Shown one piece after another: positions 15,961-25,081 of a stretch of DNA of 64,000 nt. Numbering within the stretch: the first letter of the stretch is position 1; the number at the start of each line of letters is the position of its first letter. Where the stretch lies: the NCBI GenBank assembly GCA_024809215.1, contig JANUBW010000007.1, positions 124,001-188,000 of the forward strand. Reading direction: 5' to 3'. The translations under genes and the position numbers were made by a program. Source of the DNA: Niastella sp. OAS944 (GTDB taxonomy: Bacteria > Bacteroidota > Bacteroidia > Chitinophagales > Chitinophagaceae). The notes beneath the pieces are model-generated. The model had not been told where the DNA came from. It saw only the letters and a program-made list of their open reading frames with translations, and searched no databases.

Positions 15961-18075
15961 TTAGAATCCTCTTTGGGACCCATCCGGTGCCCAGAATACC
16001 GCAGGCATTGGCTTCTGCAGCAGATACTGGTAATAGAATTTATACGCCTCGTAACTGTTGTGTACTCTTTTCAACCCCATAAAGCTATGGCGTTCGCCAG
16101 GGTAGGCCATAAACTCAAAATGCTTTTTCAGGTCTTCCAGCTTATTAATGAACACAAGGCTGTTTTGCATATGCACATTGTCGTCGGAAGTACCATGCAC
16201 AATACGTAACAGGCCTTTATACCTATCGGCATAGTTCATAACAGAAGTGATCTTATAGCCATCGGGATTGTCCTGTGGCGTGTTCATAAACCGCTCGGTA
16301 TAATGGGTGTCATAAAACTTCCAGTCGGTAACCGATGAATTTGCAATACCATAAGGGAATACATCGGCGCCATAAGTAAGCGCCATACAGGTCATGTAAC
16401 CACCAAAGCTGCCCCCGGTAATACAAAGTTTACTGCTGTCTACCCAAGGCTGTTGTTTAAGCCAGCGGCCACAGGCCATGTAGTCCTCAATTTCATATTT
16501 ACCCAACTGACGGAAGATGTAGTTGAGGCCTTTCTTTCCAAAATGACCGCTGCTGCGGTTATCGAAAGCTACCTGTATCATACCTTCCTGTGCAAACCAT
16601 TGAGCAGGGCTTACTGTAGGTTTCCAACGATCATATACAGTGCCGGCGTTCGGTCCGCCATAGATGCTGATAAGTACCGGGTACTTTTTAGCGGGGTCGA
16701 AATTGATTGGGTAGGTTATAGATACCGGCAGTTGAAACTGGCCGTCGGCCGAAGGTACCTTTACAATTTCGTTCTTAGGTAAGTTATAGTTACCAAAGTT
16801 GCTTCCTTTACCATTGGCCACTTCTCTAACCACCTTTCCTTTGGCATCAACCAGGGCCATTACCGGTGGCGTATTGAGGTTCGAATAAACTGTAATGAAG
16901 TAACTGCCGTTGGGCGATATGCTAAAGAAATCGTGGGTGTAATCGCCAAAGCTCAGGCGGGTAACGCCCTTACCATTCAGGCTTGCTTTGTACAGATCAA
17001 AACGGGCTGAGTTTTCTTTACGCGCCCTGAAATATACTACGCCGGCCTTCTCATCAACTTTGGCAATGCCGGTTCCCCAGAAATTGCCATTGGTAATGGC
17101 GTTCTTCAATTGGCCATTGTTGTCGTAGTAGTATAAGTTCTCCCAACCATCACGATCGCTTTTTATAATGCAACCTTTACCGGCAGAAAGAAAGGTAATG
17201 CGTTCATCTTCATCGAGGTCGATCCAGGTATCCTGCTTTTCATCGTACACTTCTTTTTTACTTCCGTTGGCAAGGTCAATATTATAGATCTTCAGGTTGT
17301 TTTGCTTGCGGTTCATCCATTGAATCCATAACTGGCCGTCGGGGCTCCAGGCCGGTTCGCCAAAGTATTGGTCATCCTTTGCATTAAAATCGGCCCATAC
17401 AATTTCACCAGGATTAACAGATGCAACACCAATCTTTACTTCGGGGTTCTTATCACCGGCTTTAGGGTAACGGGTATTTTCAAGATAGCCGTGCTGGCCA
17501 TCGGCAACGTAAATAGGGAAAACAGGCACCTGCGATTCATCAAATCGCATAAAGCAAAGATGTTTGCTGTCTGCGCTCCACCAAAAAGCTTTGTACTTGC
17601 TGGCGCGGCCAAGGATCTCTTCATAATATACCCAGGAGGCATAACCGTTCAAAACGGTGGCAGATCCATCAGAGGTAAGGGCGGTTTCCTTACCGCTGGC
17701 CATATCTTTAATGTACAGGTTATTGTCTTTTTTGGTGTAGGCCGCCCATTTACGGTCGGGCGAGTAAGTGGTATTAACGCTGCCTGGTATTGAAGTTTCG
17801 GGCGGTGCTATAAGTCCGCCTTCGGGGTGTGGGACCGACTTGCCGGTTTTAGCATCCACCATATAGGTGGCCATACGGCCGCTGGGTTCTTTTTGGGTTA
17901 TAATGTAATGGCTGTCATCGGCCCAGCCATTAATAGTTGGCAGTGGTTGTACAGCATTGGTTTCGCTGTTTTTGAATATTTGTTCAAAGGTGAAATTTTG
18001 CTTTTGCGCGTGGGTAGTAACGGCAAACAAAAGCAGGCATGGCAAAACCATACCCTTAGCAACAGCCATTTTCAT
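15961..18075 (-). CDS. Dipeptidyl peptidase IV-family serine peptidase (S9)
   Basis: Probable exported peptidase releasing N-terminal dipeptides, chiefly X-Pro. The 704-residue protein has a signal peptide ending THAQ (about residue 24), an eight-bladed propeller (DPPIV_N, to about 450) and an alpha/beta hydrolase domain. The nucleophile is in GGSFGGYMT (Ser about 556), the acid in HGTSDDNVH (about 632) and the histidine in GERHSFMG (about 661). It is convergent with the dksA-like gene, and word repeats lie on both sides. A second in-frame start (MAVAKGM) is possible. Confidence 0.93.
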   Translation of the reverse strand: MKMAVAKGMVLPCLLLFAVTTHAQKQNFTFEQIFKNSETNAVQPLPTINGWADDSHYIITQKEPSGRMATYMVDAKTGKSVPHPEGGLIAPPETSIPGSVNTTYSPDRKWAAYTKKDNNLYIKDMASGKETALTSDGSATVLNGYASWVYYEEILGRASKYKAFWWSADSKHLCFMRFDESQVPVFPIYVADGQHGYLENTRYPKAGDKNPEVKIGVASVNPGEIVWADFNAKDDQYFGEPAWSPDGQLWIQWMNRKQNNLKIYNIDLANGSKKEVYDEKQDTWIDLDEDERITFLSAGKGCIIKSDRDGWENLYYYDNNGQLKNAITNGNFWGTGIAKVDEKAGVVYFRARKENSARFDLYKASLNGKGVTRLSFGDYTHDFFSISPNGSYFITVYSNLNTPPVMALVDAKGKVVREVANGKGSNFGNYNLPKNEIVKVPSADGQFQLPVSITYPINFDPAKKYPVLISIYGGPNAGTVYDRWKPTVSPAQWFAQEGMIQVAFDNRSSGHFGKKGLNYIFRQLGKYEIEDYMACGRWLKQQPWVDSSKLCITGGSFGGYMTCMALTYGADVFPYGIANSSVTDWKFYDTHYTERFMNTPQDNPDGYKITSVMNYADRYKGLLRIVHGTSDDNVHMQNSLVFINKLEDLKKHFEFMAYPGERHSFMGLKRVHNSYEAYKFYYQYLLQKPMPAVFWAPDGSQRGF

Positions 18076-18173
18076 GTAGTTTTTTTATTATTTAACTCGA
18101 AATTTAGCCAATTAGATAATTTGACGGTGGTTTCAGGGGGTGAAAGGTTTAATGGTTTGATGGTTGGATGTGA

Positions 18174-18312
18174 AAACAGCTGTTTCAGGTTCCAGGTTAC
18201 AAGTTACAGGGGAATACATTGGCTTTGCCTTGTAACCTGCAACCTGAAACCTGTAACGCATTCTTAAGATCAGGTAGTTTCATGTTGTTAACACAGGTAA
18301 CTGGTAACCGGC
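18174..18312. repeat. Word-type palindrome, CAGGTTACAAG, plus GGTAACC words
   Basis: Left arm TCAGGTTCCAGGTTACAAG (18186-18211), right arm TTGTAACCTGCAACCTGAAA (18230-18256), then AACTGGTAACCGGCAAC words up to the stop of the MsbA-like gene. Confidence 0.75.
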
Positions 18313-18314
18313 AA

Positions 18315-20135
18315 CTACTTCACTTCCTGCATTTCTACCAGCTTTCGATAGAATCCATTTTGACCAATCAGAGTATCGTGGGTGCCGCGTTCAACGATCT
18401 TGCCTCTTTGTAAAACAATGATCTCGTCGGCATGGCGAATAGTGCTGAGGCGGTGAGCAATAACGATACTGGTGCGGTTGGCCATCATTTTATTAATGGC
18501 GTCCTGAACCAGGCGCTCGCTTTCGGTATCCAGTGATGAAGTGGCCTCATCGAGAATAAGGATGGGCGGGTTTTTAAGAACGGCGCGGGCAATGGTCAGG
18601 CGCTGGCGTTCGCCACCACTGAGTTTGCTACCGCGGTCGCCTATATTGGTTTGATAATTCTCTTCTTTTTTCATGATGAAATCGTGCGCATTGGCAATTT
18701 TAGCCGCCTGCTCAATTTCATCAATAGTGGCTACCGGGTTACCCAGGGCAATATTGGCGGCAATGGTGTCATTGAACAGAATGGGTTCCTGTGTAACAAT
18801 ACCCATTTGGTCGCGCAACGACAACAGCGAGTATTCTTTTATATTAATGCCATCAATCAATAACTCGCCACTGCTAACGTCATGAAAGCGGGGCACAAGA
18901 TCGGCCAGGGTACTTTTACCAGCGCCGGAAGATCCAACAAGCGCAATGGTTTTGCCCTTTTCTATTGTAAGATTGATGTTATCGAGAATGGTTACATCGT
19001 TGTACTTAAAAGATACATTCTTTAACTCTATCTTGTTTTCAAAGTGTTGCAGGGTTCTGGGGTTGGCCACTTCAGATACGATCAAAGGAGCTGTAAGCAC
19101 TTCTTCAACCCGGTCAATGGCTGCAGCGCCGCGGCGCATATTATAAAAAGCCTGTGAAAGTGATTTTGCCGGTTGAATGATCTGAGAGAATACGACCAAA
19201 TAAGTTATAAAGGCTTCAGAGGTCAATCCTCCTTTGTGGGCAAATACCATATAGCCGCCAATAAGCAGTATGCAACAAAAGATCATTACGCCCAGGAATT
19301 CCGACATGGGGGAGGCAAGATCACGCTTGAATGCCATTTGTATGCGCAATTTGTTAAGCAGGTTATTATTGCCCACAAAGCGGTTACGCATCAGCTTTTC
19401 GGCGTTGAAAGCTTTTACAACCCGCAGGCCGCCCAGCGATTCATCGAGCGTGCTTAATAATAAACCTTGTTGTTCCTGCGCCCTGCCCGAGTCTCTTTTC
19501 AGGCTTTTGCTTACCCGGCCCAATACTAAACCGGCTACAGGTAACAAAACCAGCATTACCAGAGATAAAAGTGGACTTAAAAAAATAAGCATACCCAACA
19601 CTATAAGAATGTTCAACGGGTCTTTTATCAATCCTTCGAGTGCGCCAATGATACTCCATTCTATTTCATTCATGTCGTTACTCATGCGCGACATCATATC
19701 GCCCTTGCGTTGTTCGGTAAAATAGCTTACCGGAAGCGCCAGGATCTTATCATACAGATCTTCCCTGAACCTGGTCATAATTCTGTTACGCAGGGGAATT
19801 AGCATGCGAATACCCAGGTATAAAAACAGGTTTTTAAATAATATAGATACTAAGATGGTAATACAGATGGCCGTAAGCGCCTTTGAAGGGCCATAATGAA
19901 GCATGAGATAGGAAAGCCCGTATTTTAATTGTTCCATGAGGCCTTTGGAGGTCCATTCTACTATGGGGCGAACGGTAACGGGCGGTTCATTGCTGAATAA
20001 TATATTTAAGAACGGCGCAAGCATTGTGAGGGATACCAGCGAGAAAATGATTGATAATACATTGAATACCAGGTAGCCTGCAATTCTGCTTTTCTGATTG
20101 CGCAGATAAAAGAAAATCCTTGAAAATCGCTTCAT
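18315..20135 (-). CDS. ABC transporter, fused permease-ATPase (MsbA-like)
   Basis: Half-size exporter of 606 residues. Six membrane segments occupy roughly residues 15-325, then an ATPase domain with Walker A GSSGAGKST (near 400), signature LSGGERQR, Walker B ILILDEATSSLD and the switch histidine in VIAHRLSTI. This layout fits lipid A/lipid flippases of the MsbA type, but multidrug exporters look alike, so the substrate is unknown. It is divergent from rbfA. A near-consensus reverse promoter (GCAAAGTAAC around 20163) lies about 20 bases upstream of the start. Confidence 0.93.
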   Translation of the reverse strand: MKRFSRIFFYLRNQKSRIAGYLVFNVLSIIFSLVSLTMLAPFLNILFSNEPPVTVRPIVEWTSKGLMEQLKYGLSYLMLHYGPSKALTAICITILVSILFKNLFLYLGIRMLIPLRNRIMTRFREDLYDKILALPVSYFTEQRKGDMMSRMSNDMNEIEWSIIGALEGLIKDPLNILIVLGMLIFLSPLLSLVMLVLLPVAGLVLGRVSKSLKRDSGRAQEQQGLLLSTLDESLGGLRVVKAFNAEKLMRNRFVGNNNLLNKLRIQMAFKRDLASPMSEFLGVMIFCCILLIGGYMVFAHKGGLTSEAFITYLVVFSQIIQPAKSLSQAFYNMRRGAAAIDRVEEVLTAPLIVSEVANPRTLQHFENKIELKNVSFKYNDVTILDNINLTIEKGKTIALVGSSGAGKSTLADLVPRFHDVSSGELLIDGINIKEYSLLSLRDQMGIVTQEPILFNDTIAANIALGNPVATIDEIEQAAKIANAHDFIMKKEENYQTNIGDRGSKLSGGERQRLTIARAVLKNPPILILDEATSSLDTESERLVQDAINKMMANRTSIVIAHRLSTIRHADEIIVLQRGKIVERGTHDTLIGQNGFYRKLVEMQEVK

Positions 20136-20203
20136 GAACAGTTAAAATAATGAGTAAACGGTGCAAAGTAACTAATTTTACGGCTATTAAACCGTTAAGA
20201 GAA

Positions 20204-20578
20204 ATGCAAGAAGGGAAACGCCAAAAACAGGTGGGAAGTTTACTGAATGAAGAATTAAATACAATTTTTCAACGATTAGGGCTCACAATGATCGATGGGG
20301 GCATGGTGTCTATATCATCGGTAAAGATCACACCCGACCTGCTTGAAGCACGTATTTATCTGAGCTTTTTTCAGGTAAAAGATGCCAAAGAGGCCTTGAA
20401 TAAGGTGGAAGAGAGGGCATGGGAAATAAAACGCGAGCTTACCAGCCGTGTGGCCAAGCAATTACGCCGCATGCCCGAACTGAGATTCTACCATGATGAT
20501 ACACTGGACCATGTGTTTAAAATGGAAGAATTGTTCAAAAAGATCAAATCAGACGACGAAAATAAGGATAAGAAATAG
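20204..20578 (+). CDS. rbfA: Ribosome-binding factor A
   Basis: Helps mature the 30S subunit by binding pre-16S rRNA. The 124-residue product has the KH-like family blocks: EGKRQKQVGSLLNEELNTI at the start, VSISSVKITPDLLEARIYLS in the centre and LTSRVAKQLRRMPELRFYHDDTLD near the end. The frame is open back to 20150, but I start at the ATG at 20204 (MQEGKRQ). The upstream part covers the promoter region of the divergent MsbA-like gene and does not look like the family. Confidence 0.95.
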   Translation: MQEGKRQKQVGSLLNEELNTIFQRLGLTMIDGGMVSISSVKITPDLLEARIYLSFFQVKDAKEALNKVEERAWEIKRELTSRVAKQLRRMPELRFYHDDTLDHVFKMEELFKKIKSDDENKDKK

Positions 20579-20580
20579 TT

Positions 20581-20640
20581 ACAGGTTACAGGGTACAAGT
20601 TACAGGGCATTATAACCCTGCAACCTGAAACAGGTTCAGG
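20581..20640. repeat. Word-type palindrome, CAGGTTACAGG, rbfA-permease spacer
   Basis: Left arm ACAGGTTACAGGGTACAAG (20581-20607), right arm CCCTGCAACCTGAAACAGG (20616-20640). It separates two codirectional genes. Confidence 0.75.
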
Positions 20641-20704
20641 AATAGACATTAGACGATCATTTGGCTTAGAGCAACCAGATACTACAAACTCAAACAATAA
20701 ACTA

Positions 20705-21928
20705 TTGAACTTCCTTTTCGCCTGGCGCTATTTTAAAGCAAAGAAAAGTACCAATGCTATCAATGTTATTGCATGGGTAAGTATAGTGGCCATAATGGGT
20801 ATTACGTTTGCGTTTATAGTAGTATTAAGCGTATTCAATGGGTTTGAAAGTCTGGTAAAGTCGTTGTATTCTTCGTTCTATCCCGATCTGAAAATTTCAG
20901 CTCAGTCGGGCAAGACCATCATACTTACGCCTGAACAATTACAAAAATTGCAGGGGGTAAAAGGTGTTCGTGCTTATAGCCTTGTTGCCGAAGAAAAGAC
21001 CATTCTGTTAAATGATGATATACAGGTACCGGTTGTAATTAAAGGGGTTGATACTTCGTATGAGTCGGTGGCCGGTGTGGGACAGAAACTAATAAAAGGT
21101 AATTATCAAACCGGAAGCGCCGACGACCCTTACCTGGTAGTGGGTAATGGAGTAGAGAATGCTATAGGTATTGAAGCCGATAGAAACATATTCCCGCTTA
21201 CCGTATATGCTTTTAAGCGGGGGATGGATTTTAACCTGGCCGATGCTACCCAGGCTGTTAATGCTGCCAACATCAAATCTTCAGGTACTTTCCTGATCCA
21301 ACAGGATATTGATAATAAATACGCCATCACCAATATTGGTTTTATGAAACTAATGATGGGGTTGGGGCCCAATGAGTATAGCAGTGTTGAGCTGGCCATG
21401 CATGCCGGCTTTGATGCAGATGATGTGCAAAGAGGTATTCAACAATTATTGGGCAATACTTATAAGGTTGAAACAAAGTACGAACAGAACCAGAGTTTAT
21501 ATAGTGTAATGAACCTGGAGAAATGGGCTATTTATGGTATTCTTACCTTAATGCTTATTGTGGCAGCCTTCACCATGATCGGCAGTTTAACCATGTTGGT
21601 GTTGGAAAAGCAAAAAGACATTCAGGTATTAAAGTCAATGGGCGCCAATAACCGGTTAATACAAAAGATATTTTTAAGTGAAGGTTTGCTGCTGGCGGGT
21701 ATTGGAACTATAAGCGGCGTATTGTTAGCCATTGTTTTTTGCTGGGCCCAGGTTAAATATAAGATCATTGCCATTCAGGGCGGCACTTTCTTAATTGATT
21801 ATTATCCCGTGCAATTAGTGGCTACCGATTTTCTTCTTGTAGCCGTTACTGTTTCATTCGTTGCCTTTCTGGCTTCGTGGTTCCCTTCGCGCAAGGCAGC
21901 GTTGCAGCCTATTGAGCTGAGGAGTTAG
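20705..21928 (+). CDS. ABC transporter permease, LolC/LolE type (FtsX-like)
   Basis: Inner-membrane permease of the lipoprotein-releasing family, expected to extract lipoproteins for transfer to the outer membrane with a LolD ATPase that is not in this window. The 407-residue product has one membrane helix near residues 20-45, a large periplasmic domain, and three C-terminal helices in an FtsX domain. The first codon is TTG at 20705-20707: an in-frame stop lies just upstream, and the family opening NFLFAWRYFKAKKSTN follows directly. It lies downstream of rbfA across a short palindromic repeat. Confidence 0.92.
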   Translation: MNFLFAWRYFKAKKSTNAINVIAWVSIVAIMGITFAFIVVLSVFNGFESLVKSLYSSFYPDLKISAQSGKTIILTPEQLQKLQGVKGVRAYSLVAEEKTILLNDDIQVPVVIKGVDTSYESVAGVGQKLIKGNYQTGSADDPYLVVGNGVENAIGIEADRNIFPLTVYAFKRGMDFNLADATQAVNAANIKSSGTFLIQQDIDNKYAITNIGFMKLMMGLGPNEYSSVELAMHAGFDADDVQRGIQQLLGNTYKVETKYEQNQSLYSVMNLEKWAIYGILTLMLIVAAFTMIGSLTMLVLEKQKDIQVLKSMGANNRLIQKIFLSEGLLLAGIGTISGVLLAIVFCWAQVKYKIIAIQGGTFLIDYYPVQLVATDFLLVAVTVSFVAFLASWFPSRKAALQPIELRS

Positions 21929-21960
21929 ATGTTATCAGGCTGATTACAAATAATTTATAT

Positions 21961-22013
21961 AATCATAAATAAAAAGGTCTGTTCCATAAGAACAGACCTT
22001 TTTATTTATGATT
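21961..22013. terminator. Long bidirectional terminator between LolC/E permease and transketolase
   Basis: A perfect 24-bp stem with a 5-base loop; the centre is AAAAAGGTCTGTTC / GAACAGACCTTTTT. It is the longest perfect hairpin seen in the window and lies between convergent genes. Confidence 0.88.
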
Positions 22014-22025
22014 GAGCAACTATAA

Positions 22026-22862
22026 TTAATAGTCGCCGAGGGTTTCTGGTAATTGAGCCAGTGCTTTTGCCAGCTGCTCATCGTTAGGAGCAATACCATG
22101 CCATTCGTGATGACCTTCCATAAAGTCAACACCAGCGCCCATTACTGTTTTCATTAAAATAACAACGGGTTTGCCTTTACCTAAACGTGCTTTCGCCGCT
22201 TCAAGACCTGCAACAACTGCATCAACATCGTTACCTTTTTCAAGTATCATTACATCCCATGCAAAGGCTTTGAACTTAGCTTCGAGGTCGCCCAGGTTCA
22301 TTACTTTATCTGTAGGCCCGTCAATTTGCTGGCCATTCCAGTCAACAGTTGAAATAAGGTTATCAACACCTTTAGCGCCGGCAAACATGATAGCTTCCCA
22401 GTTTTGACCTTCATCCAGCTCACCATCGCCATGTAATGAATAAACTACATTGTTCTCACCATTCAGCTTTTTAGATAAAGCTACACCAAGGGCAACGCTC
22501 ATACCTTGTCCTAATGAACCGCTGGCAATGCGAATACCAGGCAGGTGTTCGTGGGTGGCAGGGTGACCTTGTAAGCGGGAGTCTATTTTACGAAAAGTAG
22601 CTAGTTCTTTTACGTCGAAATAACCCGCGCGGGCCAGGGTAGAATAAAATACCGGAGAAATATGGCCATTAGATAGTATAAATACATCTTCATTGCGGGC
22701 CTCCATGGTAAACTTTGGATTGTGCTGCATTACTTTAAAATATAATGCGGTAAAATAATCGGTACAACCAAGTGAACCACCCGGGTGACCACTGGCACAA
22801 CCATGAACCATACGAACGATATCCCTGCGAATTTGAGTAGCGATGTCCTTTAAAGCTGGCAT
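22026..22862 (-). CDS. Transketolase, N-terminal (TPP-binding) subunit
   Basis: N-terminal half of a split transketolase, about 278 residues. It has the early HGCASGHPGGSLGCTD block and the thiamine-pyrophosphate motif starting HGDGELDEGQNWEA. In split systems the C-terminal pyrimidine-binding half is a separate polypeptide, usually encoded right next door; here the next gene downstream is the convergent LolC/E permease, so no partner is visible. I start at MPALKDIATQIRRD (ATG at 22860-22862) because a perfect promoter box lies at 22884-22891, inside the longer frame reaching 22913. Confidence 0.94.
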   Translation of the reverse strand: MPALKDIATQIRRDIVRMVHGCASGHPGGSLGCTDYFTALYFKVMQHNPKFTMEARNEDVFILSNGHISPVFYSTLARAGYFDVKELATFRKIDSRLQGHPATHEHLPGIRIASGSLGQGMSVALGVALSKKLNGENNVVYSLHGDGELDEGQNWEAIMFAGAKGVDNLISTVDWNGQQIDGPTDKVMNLGDLEAKFKAFAWDVMILEKGNDVDAVVAGLEAAKARLGKGKPVVILMKTVMGAGVDFMEGHHEWHGIAPNDEQLAKALAQLPETLGDY

Positions 22863-22883
22863 AGCAAGATTTAAATTTGGGTG

Positions 22884-22891
22884 CAAAACTA
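22884..22891 (-). promoter_or_regulatory. -7 promoter box for transketolase N-half
   Basis: Reverse-strand TAGTTTTG, exact match. It lies within the longer open frame and supports the start at 22862. Confidence 0.65.
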
Positions 22892-23110
22892 CAGGAAATG
22901 TGACTTGTATCAATAAATCAAATTAAACTTTCCCAATATTTTTATATCCAAAGCCGTTGGTAATAAAGTTGCATTGTATTTAAGTATAAGTGTTTTTAAT
23001 TAGTGGGAATTCCGAAAATACACTGTAATTTGCGTTGCTTTGTGTTAATGAGCCTCACCCGGCCCGATTGGTAGCACGTATTATATTCCAAGACTCACAA
23101 AATCAGGCTG

Positions 23111-24244
23111 ATGTTTGATGTATTATTTTCTATAGCTATTTCATTTGCAATTACCTTTTTAGCTATTCCGGTAATTATAACCGTAGCAGAACAGAAAAAA
23201 TTATTTGACATACCTGACGAAAGAAAAGTGCACCATAACCCCATTCCATCATTGGGTGGGCTTGGCATCTTCGCCGGGTTCATGTTGGCTTGTCTTATAG
23301 CCATACCATATCAATCGGCTACCGATTTTCAATTCTATTTTGCTGCTGCATTCGTTATCTTCTTCCTTGGGTTGAAAGATGATATTTTGGTTATATCTCC
23401 AATCAAAAAATTCATTGGCCAGGTATTGGCAGCGTTCCTTATAATTTACAAAGGCAACATTCAAATAAAAAGCATGTATGGCTTTATGGGCATACATGAT
23501 CTGCCCGAAATGTTCAGCCTGTTGTTAACTTATCTTACTGTTATCGTTATCATCAACTCGTTTAACCTGATAGATGGTATCGACGGATTGGCTGGCACCC
23601 TGGGCCTTATGGCTTCAGCTATATTTGGTTTTTATTTTCTGCAAGTGAACATGCTTGCTTATTCGATCTTAGCTTTCTCACTGGCCGGTAGCTTAATGGC
23701 CTTTTTGATATTCAACTTTCAACCGGCAAAAATATTCATGGGCGATACGGGCTCGCTACTTATAGGGTTGGTAAATGCTATACTGGTTGTGAAATTCATC
23801 AATGTAGCCAATCAAACCGATATAGCAGTTCCTATTCTTGCTTCACCAGCTGTTGCTGTTGCCATACTGGTAATGCCTTTAATGGATACATTACGCGTGT
23901 TTGCGATACGTGCGTTTAACCGGCGTTCGCCATTTAGCCCCGACAGAAATCACATTCATCACCTGTTACTCGACAGAGGCCTTTCGCACCGTAATATAAC
24001 TTTGCTGCTGGTTTCAATTAATTTGTTGTTTATTCTGGCTGCATATGCCGGCCGTAACCTGGGTTGTACCTGGATCATATTGGCCATATTAATTGTGTTT
24101 TTCTCAGGTATTGCGGCATTGTATTATACCCGGCCACGGGCACGCCTGTTTGTAGCTAAAACAATTGATGCGCAGGAAGGAGAGTTGAAAAGCTCTAAGA
24201 TCGTTCCTCTTACTACCGATACCATCTTAGAACATAAGAATTAG
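23111..24244 (+). CDS. Undecaprenyl-phosphate glycosyl-1-phosphate transferase (WecA/TagO-like)
   Basis: Polytopic membrane enzyme of 377 residues in the MraY/WecA family, which moves a sugar-1-phosphate onto undecaprenyl phosphate to begin surface-polysaccharide synthesis. Diagnostic blocks are the Asp-rich FNLIDGIDGLAG, the FMGDTGSLLIGL motif and HIHHLLLDRG, the histidine cluster of the WecA branch. About ten hydrophobic helices are visible. Its sugar substrate cannot be told from sequence, and no glycan cluster surrounds it. Confidence 0.9.
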   Translation: MFDVLFSIAISFAITFLAIPVIITVAEQKKLFDIPDERKVHHNPIPSLGGLGIFAGFMLACLIAIPYQSATDFQFYFAAAFVIFFLGLKDDILVISPIKKFIGQVLAAFLIIYKGNIQIKSMYGFMGIHDLPEMFSLLLTYLTVIVIINSFNLIDGIDGLAGTLGLMASAIFGFYFLQVNMLAYSILAFSLAGSLMAFLIFNFQPAKIFMGDTGSLLIGLVNAILVVKFINVANQTDIAVPILASPAVAVAILVMPLMDTLRVFAIRAFNRRSPFSPDRNHIHHLLLDRGLSHRNITLLLVSINLLFILAAYAGRNLGCTWIILAILIVFFSGIAALYYTRPRARLFVAKTIDAQEGELKSSKIVPLTTDTILEHKN

Positions 24245-24245
24245 T

Positions 24246-24316
24246 TGCCAGGTGCCTGGTTACTTATTACCTGGAAATACCCGACCCGGAAACTGGAAAC
24301 TGGTAACCGGTAACTC
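24246..24316. repeat. Word-type repeat, CTGGTAACCGG, WecA-like/frr spacer
   Basis: CCAGGTGCCTGGTTAC on the left and GGAAACTGGTAACCGGTAAC on the right, forming imperfect arms; ends 54 bases before the frr promoter box. Confidence 0.65.
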
Positions 24317-24369
24317 TTGCTTATCATGCCTATTGTCTTTTGCAAACACCATCATCCGAAAAAAATAAG

Positions 24370-24377
24370 TAGGTTTG
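24370..24377 (+). promoter_or_regulatory. -7 promoter box for frr
   Basis: TAGGTTTG, exact match, 22 bases before the frr ATG; predicted leader about 16 bases. Confidence 0.65.
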
Positions 24378-24399
24378 CAGGCATTTAATATTTCTTCCT

Positions 24400-24963
24400 A
24401 TGTCAGATGAATTAAATATTATTAAGGATTTAGCCCAGGAGGGTATGGAAAAAGCCATAAGTCACCTGGAAACAGAGTTAGTGAAAGTACGTGCCGGTAA
24501 AGCCAATCCAAACCTGGTTGACGGTATTGTGGTGGATTATTATGGAACGCCAACACCTATTAGCCAGGTTGGTAATATTATGGTAGCCGATGCGCGTACC
24601 CTCAGTATTCAGCCCTGGGAAAAAAATATGCTTCAGCCTATTGAAAGGGCTATCATTGCCGCTAACATTGGCATCAATCCCCAAAACGATGGTGTGATGA
24701 TCCGTTTGTTTATGCCTCCTTTAACCGAAGAACGGCGTAAAGAACTGGTGAAAAGAGCACAAGGTGAAGGCGAGCATTCAAAAGTTGCCATTCGTAATAT
24801 CCGCCGCGATGCTATGGAGCAGGTTAAAAAATTGCAGAAAAACGGGTTGAGCGAAGACGTTTGTAAAGACGCCGAAAAGACCATTCAGGATACAACCGAC
24901 CGCTTTATTGCACTGGTTGATAAACACCTGGCTGCAAAAGAAAAAGAGATCATGACCGTATAA
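24400..24963 (+). CDS. frr: Ribosome recycling factor
   Basis: Splits post-termination ribosomes together with EF-G. The 187-residue product has the family blocks VRAGKANPNLVDGIVVDYYG near 30-50, the hinge VADARTLSIQPWEKN and LTEERRKELVKRAQ in the three-helix bundle. It is preceded at 16-23 bases by a perfect promoter box embedded just after a GGTAACCGG-type repeat. The pyrH gene that often precedes frr is absent; WecA-like lies upstream instead. Confidence 0.97.
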   Translation: MSDELNIIKDLAQEGMEKAISHLETELVKVRAGKANPNLVDGIVVDYYGTPTPISQVGNIMVADARTLSIQPWEKNMLQPIERAIIAANIGINPQNDGVMIRLFMPPLTEERRKELVKRAQGEGEHSKVAIRNIRRDAMEQVKKLQKNGLSEDVCKDAEKTIQDTTDRFIALVDKHLAAKEKEIMTV

Positions 24964-24965
24964 CA

Positions 24966-25081
24966 TACGAAGTAAGAAATAAGAAGTAGGATGTAAGAAG
25001 CTCGCGAATTTTCTTGCCTCCTACTTTTTTCTTTTAACTCATATTATTCATCCTGCCTCGTACTTCTTACTTCTTCTTCCA
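24966..25081. repeat. Word-type palindrome, AAGTAGGA, reaching into the DMT transporter gene
   Basis: Left arm GAAGTAAGAAATAAGAAGT words, core CTCGCGAATTTTC (25001-25013), right arm TACTTCTTACTTCTTCTTCC. The right arm contains the transporter's stop codon and its last lysine codons. Confidence 0.75.

Noticed and set aside
22863-22913. Longer N-terminus for the transketolase half
   Set aside because: It contains the exact promoter box at 22884-22891, and the family N-terminus begins at 22862.
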